Positions 39,104-49,417 of a stretch of 64,000 nucleotides of DNA are shown here, piece by piece. The position numbers and the translations under genes are program-made. The notes below the pieces were generated by a model that worked only from the letters and a program-made list of their open reading frames with translations, had not been told where the DNA came from and made no database searches. Origin of the DNA: Phymatolithon calcareum (lineage: Eukaryota; Rhodophyta; Florideophyceae; Hapalidiales); assembly GCA_977006965.1 (NCBI GenBank), contig OZ345354.1:2294001-2358000 (forward strand), in the 5' to 3' direction. How positions within the stretch are numbered: the first letter of the stretch is position 1; each line of letters opens with the position of its first letter.

Positions 39104-40149
39104 ATTTGATGTTACTTAGCTGAGAATTGAGTTTTCTCCGCAGATACAGTAACTAGTACAAGGAAATTCATCGCGAGCGTTAAGGTCAAAATCGAGGCAT
39201 GGCTACCCGCAAACGGCCGCATGCACTGCGCACCGTACGCTTCTGAGCATCTCATTTGTCGGGGAATAGCTTGCCCATGCCTTTCCTCCACCATCTGCCA
39301 ATCATCACGACACACCAAAACGGTGTTTCACAGGTCGTATTGAACTATCGCATGGTGCATGTCGCCCAGCCTCGCACCATCATGATTGCTTCCCGCCGCA
39401 CAGTCCCTGCGCTAATGAATAACTCTGACATCCCGCGCTCTGCAGTGCTTGTTTGTGTCCGGCGGCACGGCACTCCAGCAAGGACGCTTGCAACTGCGTG
39501 CGGTCACTGCGGGTAGGCCGTACCATGTCCCCGTCGCAAGTCGTCACATACCGTTTTGCCCAGCCCCGATTCGCTCGCCGCCATGTCCACCGCATCGACG
39601 ACCATATGAAATGCAATTCCTATCTGCACTCCGTGTGTCTACGCCGCGTCTGCGAGCTACTTTCCGTGACCGCCACCCATGACGACCGCCCGACTGGAAT
39701 TGGCGATTAGTCGCATGGTTTTGAAAAACGTTCTCGCCAAATACGTCTCGAAAACACTCTCACGTGGGTGATATCGTATCTGCTCCGCCTCCTCCTCCGT
39801 CGCGTCGCCAATCCCACTCACAGGAGCCTCGCCTCAACCACCTCGCACTTGCAACACCTAGCCACTCACCAAATTTTCAATCACAGTGGAGAGCCTTTCA
39901 ACAACATCACACTTTCGCAGTCGTGCAAGTGCAACAGGCGCTCTTGCGACCTTGAAAGCCTCCCTCCAGGCATCATGCAGCAACCGCGAGCACCACGACG
40001 TGCGTGCGACCACTTCCACTTTCCGGTGTTCTCAACGCAACTCTTAAAAGTTCCGGGTAACATTTCTCATGCCAATTCCATCCCCATCTCCACCATAAAC
40101 ACAAATCCATTCTCATTGACCGCCACTCTCTCAGGAACCCATCCCATAA
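39104..40149. other. Mobile-element filler, no supported gene
   Basis: About 1 kb between the right arm and the resumption of the MULE frame. C-rich, with short overlapping ORFs on both strands and no domain I recognise. It may be the distal part of the element that also carries the Harbinger transposase. Confidence 0.35.
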
Positions 40150-40165
40150 CTGACTGAATTAGTGG
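40150..40165. repeat. 16-bp direct repeat, right copy
   Basis: CTGACTGAATTAGTGG, identical to 29614-29629. The MULE reading frame continues from its last bases. Confidence 0.6.
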
Positions 40166-40757
40166 CCACAAGTGGCCGAGTCAATGGAAATGCCGCACGG
40201 CTGACGGAAATGGTCCGCAAACAAAACGGTGTCGTCTTAAAGCGCACAGAGGCGCACACCATAGTGGCTTCCAAGCTGGAAACGGATGTCCACCACCTAG
40301 CGCATATCAGAGTACTGCGCTCGTACCTGGCCGCAGTGCGGCAGCGCGATTCCGGCGGAATTTACACGCTCAGCACAACTCGTCTTTCTGGGACGACTCA
40401 GCAACAGCTCCACAGCATTTTCTGTTGCCCAAAGGGCCCAATGGACACCTGGACGGCTTTCAACGGTTTCGTCAGTGTTGACGCAGACCACCTGATTTCA
40501 GTGACGCAGGGACAGCTTTTCACCCTAACGACGTATGATTCCAACAGACAGGCGACAACTCTGGCCTTCGGCATCGGGCAGGGAGAGAGCTCACTCAGCT
40601 GGAAGAGTTTCCTCTCCAGCTGTATTGCATGATTCCCAAACATTACGATCCTTATGTCAGACGGCGCCAATGGTCTTGACTGGGCCGAGGTGTCAGAACT
40701 GCTCTCTTCCCTGTGGTGCAAAGGACCCAACCCGGAATTGCGGGGCGACGGCTGATT
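40163..40757 (+). pseudogene. MULE transposase catalytic region, interrupted by an in-frame TGA
   Basis: The frame reads ATSGRVNGNAARLTEMVRKQ, then the first Asp block SVDADHLISVTQGQL with TTYDSNRQATTLAF and GEssLSWKSFL. After a TGA at 40630 it continues in the same frame as FPNITILMSDGANGLDWAEV, the second Asp block of MULE transposases. It is lost after about 40757. Confidence 0.75.
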
Positions 40758-41339
40758 GGTCCGCTCCGTAATTGCTTCTGACGGGTTTCATAACCAGTCC
40801 CATTTTTGGGTTAGCATTGACACGGATAGGTTAGCATCCCACGTATAATTTATGATAACGGCATGATAGGTGTAATAACTGCAACTCATTTTTCGGCATT
40901 ACAGTGTTGCCTGCGGGGATACATACCCCGCTGGATGGCGCACCAAGGTAAACACAACCAAGTTAGACCGTAGTGATCTTGCCTTGGACCTTCCCCACAC
41001 CGGGATATCCCTTGCAGGTGCATCCACTGTGGTCCCGTGTCCCCGGGTTAACGCTTCCGCTTTGTTAAGCGAGCGTCCTCCCGGATCGGGCGCGCATTCT
41101 CAGTATGGCTTCACCCCCCTTCTCTTGGCGCCCTCAAAGCGCTGTCTGCACTCTCCTCTCGTGTCCGATTTCCCCCTTTGTGATCCCCAACCAGTAGGGC
41201 TGACAGCCCGCACACTGGGACGCTTGCACGCTAGGCACTTCTGCGCCATTTCGAGCCCTCGCTTACCACCATTCATTTGCTCCGCCAAATCATTCTCGCC
41301 TTTCTTTCGGGTTTGTTTCGCTATCCCTTCTCGGGCTCG

Positions 41340-41729
41340 ACCTTCATTGCGCTACATTCCCAGAATGTGACTCGCACGAGGTGCGCGTGGCATCTACTTT
41401 GGAAGAACCTTCGATCGGCGGGAATCAAGCACAGCGATACAGACCGTGCTGTGCTGTGGTCGGAAGTCTACGTCAGAACTGAGCAGTATCCGAATCAGTT
41501 GCTCGAGCAGCTCAAGGCAGATAACGAGCCGCTGGTAACGTGGTTTTTGGAGCGCATGCACACTTGCGCAACGTACGATTTTCTTCGTCGTGAACTCCTC
41601 CGTCTGGGTCTCTTGAGCTCTAACATATCTGAGCAGACCAACAGTGCGCTTGTCAAAGTGCGTGGAGAACAAATCTGTAGCGTTTTGGCCTCTGTAATCG
41701 GGCGAATGTCCGACAAACGTGTAGTATAA
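41340..41729 (+). pseudogene. MULE transposase, region after the catalytic core
   Basis: Reads RCAWHLLWKNLRSAG, EQLKADNEPLVTWFLERMHT and SNISEQTNSALVKVRGE, matching the C-x2-H and NxxE/S-type regions that follow the second Asp in MULE proteins. It is separated from 40757 by about 580 bp of unrelated or decayed sequence. Confidence 0.6.
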
Positions 41730-42253
41730 CGGGTTCCCGGTTGGACCCGCTATACCTGCGCAACGGAATTGCAGCCCCGAAGCGCGATTTGTTGGGACAG
41801 AGCGCGTTTAACACGCGGTATGACTGTATGTGTAGCTCCAGCGAGCGGGGGAAGAACGACGTGGAACTCCAGGTGGAATGGGTGTCACTCACCGACCGAA
41901 GACCGAAGAGGTCGGTACGGCGCCTCAGACAGTGACGTGGGCAAAGTCGGAGGTAGCACTCCTTGTCACGAAGTACCCATCTGAGGTGGACGAGCTAGTA
42001 TGTCAATGGACTCTGGAGTTGCAACAGTGGTCCCGAAGACCTTCTCTGTGAAGCCAAATTAAGCCGGAAGTTGCTTGTAGTTTATCATAGCTTGCGGGTA
42101 ACGGGCCTAAGTACTCGTCGTCCCGCTGACAGCGTCAGACGAAAAGCGACAACTGTACAGCTAAGTCCAGATTAATCTACGAGGTGTCATACACCAATTA
42201 CTTTGGTGGTTCCTAATGGACCAGTGGGCCTGATGGGCCGAAAAATCCCATAG

Positions 42254-42976
42254 GTGGCGAAAGTGCATTCTACTTCAGAACGCTTCAAACGAGGCCGCTT
42301 AGCTCACCAGATTATGACGGAGGGCAAGTTGCTCATGCCTTACTGCTACAAGACGCACCAGGAAAAATTTGTCCGAGCGGAGAAGCTGCTTGTGGAGCCG
42401 GAGGTCATCGAAAGCGGCACGCTGAGCTGTGTTGTTCGCAGCGAAGTGACACCATTCAATGTGACCATTACCAGCAACTACCGCGCAACATGCTCTTGCC
42501 GCCACTTTGAAGAGCACCAGCAGCTATGCAGCCACGTTGTCGCTGCACTTTCTTACGCTGCTAGGCGCTTGGTGCAGCATCGGATCGCGTTCGACCCGTG
42601 AAACAGGCATTGGTTCGGGGACGTATGGCTGTTGCGAACGTAGGCCAAGCAACACGAGGGCAGTATCACGCGTGTTGCAGTTACTGGTGACCAGCTAGTA
42701 CAGGAAGATTTGGTGCCATTTGAACTTGTCGCTAAGCGGGGCCGTAAGCGCAAAAAGCCTTACGTGCCGTCCGAAATGAGGGCCCGTCACTGGTCCTCGT
42801 GTGGACACACCGGTCACTTCTCACAGACAAGTGGTAGGCCCAGCATACACAACCTTGTCGAGGCGAAGCGAAAGCACATCGAAAAAGCGGCTCAGGCCAT
42901 GATCATCGACCTCAACGCCTTAGATGACGGAGATGCTATCAATAGTTGCGATGAAGAGCTAAACCAGAGAGAGTAG
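42254..42976 (+). pseudogene. MULE transposase C-terminus: SWIM domain and zinc knuckle
   Basis: The SWIM motif C-x-C-x(n)-C-x-H is clear in CSCRHFEEHQQLCSHVVAAL (about 42491-42550). After a frame break the knuckle CGHTGHFSQTSGRP and the tail KHIEKAAQAMIIDLNALDDG follow (to 42976). SWIM plus knuckle is the usual MULE C-terminus. The same tail occurs inverted in element 1. Confidence 0.75.
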
Positions 42977-43149
42977 CGTACGCAATAAATTTCACTTTCG
43001 CATAGAGTGCTCTGAGAAACGGATGAGTAGCAGGTTCGGATAGGGTGAGTATGATAGTATATTTTGCTATGGGTGAGTAATAGCTTTGGCTAGGGATGGA
43101 TATTTAGCGTACTTTTACCACTTTTGGTAGGCATTTAGCGAATTTCCTC

Positions 43150-43159
43150 AAAATATAAT
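43150..43159. repeat. Target-site duplication, right copy, MULE element 2
   Basis: AAAATATAAT; one mismatch to 29087-29096. Confidence 0.55.
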
Positions 43160-44518
43160 ATTCAGAGCAAAATTCGAAGGGCTTTTCAATAAAACTAATA
43201 CTTCTAAAAAAATCTGTCTCAAGTCGCGCCGTAACGCATGGTGCATAGTGACCGTTTTTGTACATACAGATGGGACGTAGAGACAGGCTGTGGATTCTGC
43301 TGCTCTCGCTATATCAAAATAATTGACAGTATAACAGCCGACGTCCATCATCAAGTCTTCAAGGCAGACGTGCGGAGGTAATATCTCATCATCTAATAGC
43401 CAGCTGTACAGCATTTCGCTGTAAGCATAAGAAGAATGAACAACTAGTCTAAGATCCGCTGTAAAAGATATGTCCTCATTGTGTCAAGGAGTCAGAACAA
43501 CTGATCTCATGTCGTTCTAGTCGGTCTGACTCTAGAGAGCATTTCACCAAAAGATTGTCTGGGTAGCGAGGAACCTATAGATATCCCCAATTTCTGAACA
43601 AAGCCAATTCGCTCGCTGTCAGGTGCCGGTGGTTATTTCGATTGATGCTTTTACAATAAAAGAAAGAAAGAAAAACTACAATTAATCTTGGCTCCAGACA
43701 TTTAGCAGATCCGGCGGAGTCAACGTTTCACCCAGGATGTCCTTTTATCCTTCTAGATGAAAATACATGAATTTGTTCTTTTATCAGCACGCATATTCGC
43801 GAAAGCGCGTAGCGAGAGAGGCATGTTCCAGCAGACAGATCGTGTATGAACCAAGTCCACCCTGATTTCCCGGTTCTCTCTCTCGAGATCTGCACAAGAT
43901 TCGTAAACGCAATGCCTCCAACACAGCCTAGTGACCTCGATGAGCCAGAGGTCGTTGTCACTGGAGGCTTGTTGGACAGAGACTATGCCCTGTAGTAGGT
44001 GTTCATTGTTCCTTCAATTCCCGTCGTGCGTTATGATGTTGAGATGAAACATCAGAATGCGGTAGTCTCGCTAAGGGCGAGAATTGGGACTTTCTCGACT
44101 ACTTCCACGAGCGGAAGCTGAACAAAAATGGGCCTCTAAGTCTAACTGCAATCATTTGATGGATGCGAAGATGATCTGCCTGAAAATGCAGATGGCTACG
44201 GTATGAGCCCTCTGGATGGGGATGAGATTGTAGTGTAAACATGAAAAGTTATTCTAACTAACCTAACTGGTCGGTCAGCAAAAGTGAAAACAAAATTGTA
44301 GGATAAAGAGGAGTTGTGCACATGCAACAGAACACAATGAAACAAAAACTCAAGCACAACCTGTTTGTTCTTCATCTACGCATAAGACACCGATCTGGGT
44401 AAATGAATCGTACACATTTCCTCTAAATCAAACTTGGAGATGCAATCCACCACGCCGATATGGTGCCAACCAATGAGCAGCATTAAACAGTGAACAAGAG
44501 CTACTTTTATATTAATCC
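43160..44518. other. AT-rich spacer, nothing recognised
   Basis: About 1.36 kb with only short ORFs and no domain, repeat pair or palindrome that I can support. Confidence 0.4.
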
Positions 44519-46089
44519 TCACTCGAACACCTTCAATGCGTTATCGACTGCAGGCCTTATCCGTTTATAGACCTGGGCACTGGCTATATTTATGATCTGT
44601 TTCAGGACACTCTGACCAGCGTTATGGAAAACGTGCCAAAATGATGCCGGACTAAGTAATCCGAGGCTCTTTGCGTCTGTTGTCAATATTAAATGAATAC
44701 GACGAATCGAATGCTTCTCAAGATTGCGGACCCGGGACGTCGGTAAACTCGCCACGCGCATACGACTCAACGTTGCTAAAAATCGGATTCATTGAGGCCT
44801 CACGAAGTCCAATCCTAAATTTGTGTCGCAGAAACTGTTGACAGTTACGCCGTCCGAGCATAAAGTCGTGGTGCCGCAGCTTTTCATCAAGGATTCCGCC
44901 AAAATCTTCCAAAGTACCAGTCGCAAGGTTTGGTTGTCCCTCTTTCTGGGTCTCTCGCGTCGGAGAAAGGATGTACTGTGAGAAGTCCATGGAATGTAAT
45001 AGTTCAGCGCGCTTCGTCTGCTCTGTCGCCTCTCTCCGTAACGACGAAAATGTTCGAAGCAACGTCTCGGTCATGGACAACGGGTCAACAACCTCAGCGG
45101 GATCCACGATGTTGTTCGAATTGTTTCTCGACGTCGACCAGAAGCATTGCTCCCCAAGTTTGATGAGCAGATTTCTTCATGCTAGATCGCGGTGATTGTC
45201 TCTCAAGAGCTTCACGCGCGATGTCTAGCGGTTCATTGTCAATCGTACCTCCATCTACTGCATTAAATGTATACGTGTCTGGCATACCCTGAGGCCAGGT
45301 TGGCACAATATCTCCACGCGCCAACTTGTATTGCGAAAGAGGGCGCGAAAATACCGTAGACGGAAAGACCATGGGTATAGCCGACGATGCTACTGCCGCG
45401 TCCATCATCTTCTGCCACATAGGATTGTCCCTTTTATCGCGTAAGTTGAGATTGAAACAACTATCTTGAATGTTGCCTGCGCCAGTAGTAAACCCTACGT
45501 AGTCGGAGTGTCGCACCACCCTGTAGACCAAGTCGTCCTTGTTCAGGGATTTATCGAACTGAAATGAGTATGGCACGCCGCGCGTATTAACAATGGTATA
45601 ATAGAATTGGATATCATGTGCCCAGGTTGGTACTTGTCGGTCTATTTCTTGGTTCTTGCATAATTCATTCATGAGTTCCTTGATGAATTTGGAATTGAGA
45701 AGCGATCTCACTTCAAAATTTGCATCCGTGTCTGCGTCCACTGGAGGCAGATCCGCGCAATCAAATATACGAGGCAAGGTGAAGTCTGTAACCCAAGATC
45801 GGTATCATAGAGCAAGTTGTGCTTTGGTGGGGCGTCATCGACACAGTGTGCGCGTGACATCGGCTCGTGGCGCACAGTTAATGAAGCTGCAGCCAGCGGA
45901 CGAGCTCACAATGTTGGCAATGCGAACAGACCACGATGGAAGATCTTTGTCTCCGCGGGCTTTGGCGTCCTCCCACTCCATCATGACCTCGAACAGGTAG
46001 TCCAGCACTCCTGCAGCGTATGTGCCGCGGGTGGCGCCGCCCGACAGAACAAGCGCAAGCTGAAACTCATTTTCATGGGGAGCATCCAT
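44519..46089 (-). pseudogene. Broken patatin-like phospholipase gene
   Basis: Collinear with the intact gene at 49418-51160 but split over several frames. It starts at ATG 46089 with NEFQLALVLSGGATRGTYAAG and SWSVRIANIVSSSAG, then loses the frame. Segments resume as RSWVTDFTLPRIFDCADLPP (to about 45100), NIVDPAEVVDPLSMTETLLR through DFMLGRRNCQQFLRH, and finally the INIASAQVYKRIRPAVDNAL end. A stretch equivalent to about 30 residues after the nucleophile motif is missing or altered, and at least two small indels follow. Introns could explain some breaks, but the intact paralogue has none, so decay is the simpler reading. Confidence 0.75.
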
Positions 46090-46674
46090 GCTGTGCAACA
46101 GATTCCAATAGAAATATTGGACGAAATATCAGATTATTGCACTTCCAAGTTGCTTCAAGACGTTACAACCACGAACGATGATGCGAGGGGTTTTAGAGGT
46201 AGTTCTCGCTGATGTCAATTTAAGGACACTGTAACGTATATCATGATCCGGACAGGGTAGTAGCGATTTTTGGAATAAGGCCCAGTCGTTTTGCAGAATA
46301 CAATCATTAACGGCCTCTGGTGGCCACGCTACTGCATGGAAGATCCTGCAAATCCAGGTTGGACAGAGTGTACTGTACAGCCATGGATGGAACGTATACG
46401 TTTGTGGAAGGATACTTTGTGAGTTACTAGGCAAAGTTTATAAACTTTGCCCAGCAATTCACAATTTTAAACGTCCACATCATTTCAGGCCCGGGAGGGT
46501 TAGTAGCTCGTGGCCCATTGCATACCTTCTTTGGGCACCACTAAAGGCACCCAAACTCCTATCTACAGTAATTATTCCACGTCACTGCAGTTTCTAAGAT
46601 GAAGCTAGTAACAAAACGTACGTACAGTAGACTATATGGAATAGAACTTGGCGATGGTCGTATTGGAGCGCCAT

Positions 46675-46765
46675 GAGACGAAGACTCGTTTGCATATTTC
46701 TACTGCAAAGTCTCCCTCGTCTCAGACAAGGGAGACTTTGTAGTAGAAATATGAGTCGTCTCCTG
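46675..46765. repeat. Long foldback (about 90 nt) resembling a small-RNA precursor
   Basis: The inner arms 46693-46717 (CATATTTCTACTGCAAAGTC then TCCCT) and 46729-46753 pair with one mismatch around an 11-base loop. Pairing extends outward with a small bulge through GAGACG/CGTCTC. Transcription from either strand would give a stable hairpin. Confidence 0.75.
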
Positions 46766-47255
46766 GTTAAGGACAATGTTGAAAAGCTGACTTCCTTGTT
46801 CTTTTTCATATGTTCTATGGGATATCATCGTGCGAGATATGGCCCATCGACGATCGTAAGCTAGTCTTCACAGCCACTGTCGACTCTTGGAATGAGGCAG
46901 ATGACGATGATTGTCATCGCAAAAGCCATGCCCTTCGAACAGTCTAACTCCTACGGAGCCATGGTTTTGGGGGGCACTACTTGTAGCAATGATCAACAGC
47001 ACAGTTTATCATTGCTTCTGCACACCTTGTAGTGGAAAGATTCGGAGCTGAAGGGATACAATGGATGCGCTTGGTCCGCAACACCCTGTTGAAGCCTACC
47101 GGGGCACCGGAAGGGCAGACAGCGTTAGAAGAAGCAATGGATAGGCTTACAGACCATTGGCCGAGCCCCCTGAGCACGAACCTGATAGGCAGGGGGAACG
47201 TGTAGAGAGTGTGCAATAGTTGCCATTTTACTCTAAAAAAGGGGTACTGTACCGG

Positions 47256-47323
47256 GCAGTACAAAAACGTTCAAATTACGGTACTGTGTACAGTAGCAAA
47301 ATTTGAACGTTTTCTTGTACTGC
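47256..47323. repeat. Imperfect inverted repeat with GTACTGTAC-type ends
   Basis: Arms of about 22-24 bases, GCAGTACAAAAACGTTCAAA and its near reverse complement, around a 22-base loop that itself reads GTACTGTGTACAGTA. Confidence 0.7.
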
Positions 47324-47482
47324 ACAGTTGACGTCCAGGAACGCTTCGCATGTAATCATTAATGACGATGACAACCACATCTAAATACGACACGACAAAG
47401 AAAACTTATACGGTGCGCAATAGCGAAAAATGAGTGATCCTATGATATGTGCGCAAGTACAAAATTTAGGATCAGGGTGTAT

Positions 47483-48460
47483 CTATACGAAAAAAAATAT
47501 GTTCATGTTCGCTTTCATGTTGGCCTTATCATACACTATAAGGCATGCAATTGGCTAGTGCTCACGGCGAGCTTTAGTTGCATCCAACATATTGCCAACA
47601 TGAAACGACGCCGTGTGAACATATTGCGGAACCTTTTTTCTCCGGGAAAGAGGTTAACTTTCCATGTTTGTTCATTTTATCATATTTCACTCGCCGTCGT
47701 GCCAGTAGGGGCACAGCCTGATAGCTCGTACACCCCTCCCGAATTCCACCCAGTGTCGTACTCGGCAAATGGCGCGGACAATGCTAGCGAGCGCGATTTC
47801 CAAGGCAGCGAAAGCAGCTTCCTTTATCGCTGCTGCAGTGGTGTTCCGTTGACAGGTGGGGTCGTTCATGATATCGGTGGGCGCAGTCGAACGCGCAGTG
47901 TCGTTGTGGTGACTGGTGGGATTTTTTGTCACAGGAGCAGGCGGCATCAAAGTCGCAGTGTTATTGTGGTGACTGGTGGGATTATTTGTCGCAGGAGCAA
48001 GTGGCATCGAAGTCGCACTGGTATTGCGGTGACTGGTGGGATTAGTTCTCATAGGAGCAGGTGGCATCGAAGTCGCAGTGTTATTGTGGTGACTGGTGGG
48101 ATCATTCATCACAGGAAGCGCAACGACGAGTTCTGTGGTATTCGGGTGATGCACGTGGGAGCTGCTGGCAACGGGCTAGCGCCGCGGCAGTATGGAGATT
48201 CTTTTGAGTGGTCTTCACAGCAGGCACAACTGGAGCGCGCAGGTTGTCATCAGAAGTGTAACAAGAGTAGGGGCAAGAGCAGAATCTTCTGTAATCGTTT
48301 TGAAGTGAACCGCGAAAAGTTTGGAGATTCCCGCGCAAATCAGGAGCAAACACATGAACATGTGCGCCGTTGTCGTATAGACACCAGCAACAAATTTTTT
48401 GCTATGATACGGTTTTTATGATAAGCGAACATGAACATGAACATATTTTTTTTCGTATAG
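47483..48460. mobile_element. Small non-autonomous element with about 35-bp inverted ends and an internal minisatellite
   Basis: The ends are CTATACGAAAAAAAATATGT continuing TCATGTTCGC at 47483 and the reverse complement ending at 48460 (the right copy has one extra CATGTT unit), then a shared TTATCATA. The interior holds a 60-bp minisatellite. Open frames on both strands span it because 60 is a multiple of three. No transposase is seen, and no clear target duplication. Confidence 0.55.
47895..48115. repeat. 60-bp minisatellite, about 3.7 units
   Basis: Units contain CGCAGTGTTATTGTGGTGAC and TGGTGGGATTATTTGTC with a few substitutions each. On the minus strand a unit would encode 20 residues of the NPTSHHNNTATSMPPAP type, but no ATG-initiated frame supports expression. 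Confidence 0.75.
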
Positions 48461-49068
48461 AAGCAGCCTCAGTCGCCAATGCGCACTGGCGACAACAAGA
48501 TGAGGAATTCGACAAAACTTCTACTAGAATGCATTGCATTGTAGCTGCACTGTGTGAGCTCTCAACCTGTAAAAAGAGTTATCATATACTTGTCAGCTCT
48601 GGTAATAACTAACGACCTCTGGTCGTTCTGAGGTGGCAAATCTCGTGCCAAAGGACATTTCCCCTATTCGTGCACTTAGATGGACAGTTCTCAAGCAGAA
48701 TGTTTCGTGTTTAAGCACAGCAAAACATTGGCCTGCGCTAACTTGCGCCACCAACTGTGCTGGCATGCCGGAAATCTCTCACCGAGATGAGATTAATTTT
48801 GTGCACTCAGTCCGCGCACACCAGGAGGTGGAGAAAAGGGCTGTTTGATCCTCCTTTTTTCTAATTTTTGGAAAGCCAGGAATTCACTTGTGGGGCAGTA
48901 GAGCGAGAAGAAACAAAGTTGCACAACGCGGTCGACGCAACACATGATATCTCCCCAAGAACATGAAAAAATGTATGATAGGCAACGAGACGTAGTGCTA
49001 CTGTATGATAAGCCTCTCAGGTGCTAAATACTGCAGGCAACGAGAGATTCAAGTACTGTAAACTCACA

Positions 49069-49132
49069 GCTGCACCACATGGATGGATAGATGGATGGAT
49101 GGTCCATCATCGATCCATCCATATGGTGCAGC
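49069..49132. repeat. 64-bp foldback with GATG-type microsatellite
   Basis: GCTGCACCACATGGATGGAT at the left pairs with ATCCATCCATATGGTGCAGC at the right; the left arm and loop contain extra GATG units. Confidence 0.75.
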
Positions 49133-49280
49133 CGCGGGTTGTCTATCATATGCGATCCTCACTATGAGGCTGACTAGAGTGGAGAGCCTCGAATCCTATC
49201 ATCAATACATACAAATAAATACAAAACATGTTCACAGGGAAAGTGAGATTGTCCCTTTCAATTTTAAATCTCATCCCTAG

Positions 49281-49322
49281 CTCCGATCCCACCCGCTTAA
49301 ATTTGGGCGGGTGGGGCCGGAG
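49281..49322. repeat. Foldback upstream of the patatin-like gene
   Basis: 16-base arms CTCCGATCCCACCCGC and GCGGGTGGGGCCGGAG (two mismatches) around TTAAATTTGG. Confidence 0.65.
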
Positions 49323-49417
49323 TTGACCGATAGTAGGCCGTGGGGCTGCACACATATTCGTCGGAAAGCTTTCCGTCAATCCTGGTGCTTGTGTCGCTGC
49401 ATTGTAAGCCCACAAGA

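Larger units (their letters stand above)
29097..43149. mobile_element. MULE element 2, a 14-kb frame holding Harbinger, deleted MULE cassettes and the NLR-like gene
   Basis: The left end (GAGGAAATTCGCTAAATG at 29097) and the right end (CATTTAGCGAATTTCCTC ending 43149) are the same inverted repeats as in element 1, and the subterminal sequence is shared too (left: the GCGTTTTTTGGA stretch near 29190; right: about 42.5-43.1 kb). Near-identical 10-bp sequences flank it. Transposase pieces remain at 29344-29629, 40163-40757, 41340-41729 and 42254-42976. The gap between the first two pieces is filled by 10.5 kb of other mobile DNA and the NB-ARC/WD40 gene. Confidence 0.7.
46090..47482. other. Spacer with two long hairpins
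   Basis: No ORF with a recognisable domain. Holds the hairpin at 46675-46765 and the imperfect inverted repeat at 47256-47323. Confidence 0.4.
48461..49417. other. Spacer upstream of the intact patatin-like gene
   Basis: No gene recognised. It contains the hairpin at 49069-49132 with a GGAT/GATG microsatellite, and the foldback 49281-49322, which ends about 95 bases before the ATG. Confidence 0.4.

Noticed and set aside
47687-48154. 155-codon minus-strand ORF with NPTSHHNNTA repeats as a secreted repetitive protein
   Set aside because: No ATG opens the frame (the first codon is GTG), there is no signal peptide, and both strands are open because of the 60-bp unit.
49340-49417. Upstream extension of the intact patatin-like protein from a GTG codon
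   Set aside because: Nuclear genes start at ATG; the ATG at 49418 directly precedes the region shared with the paralogous copy.
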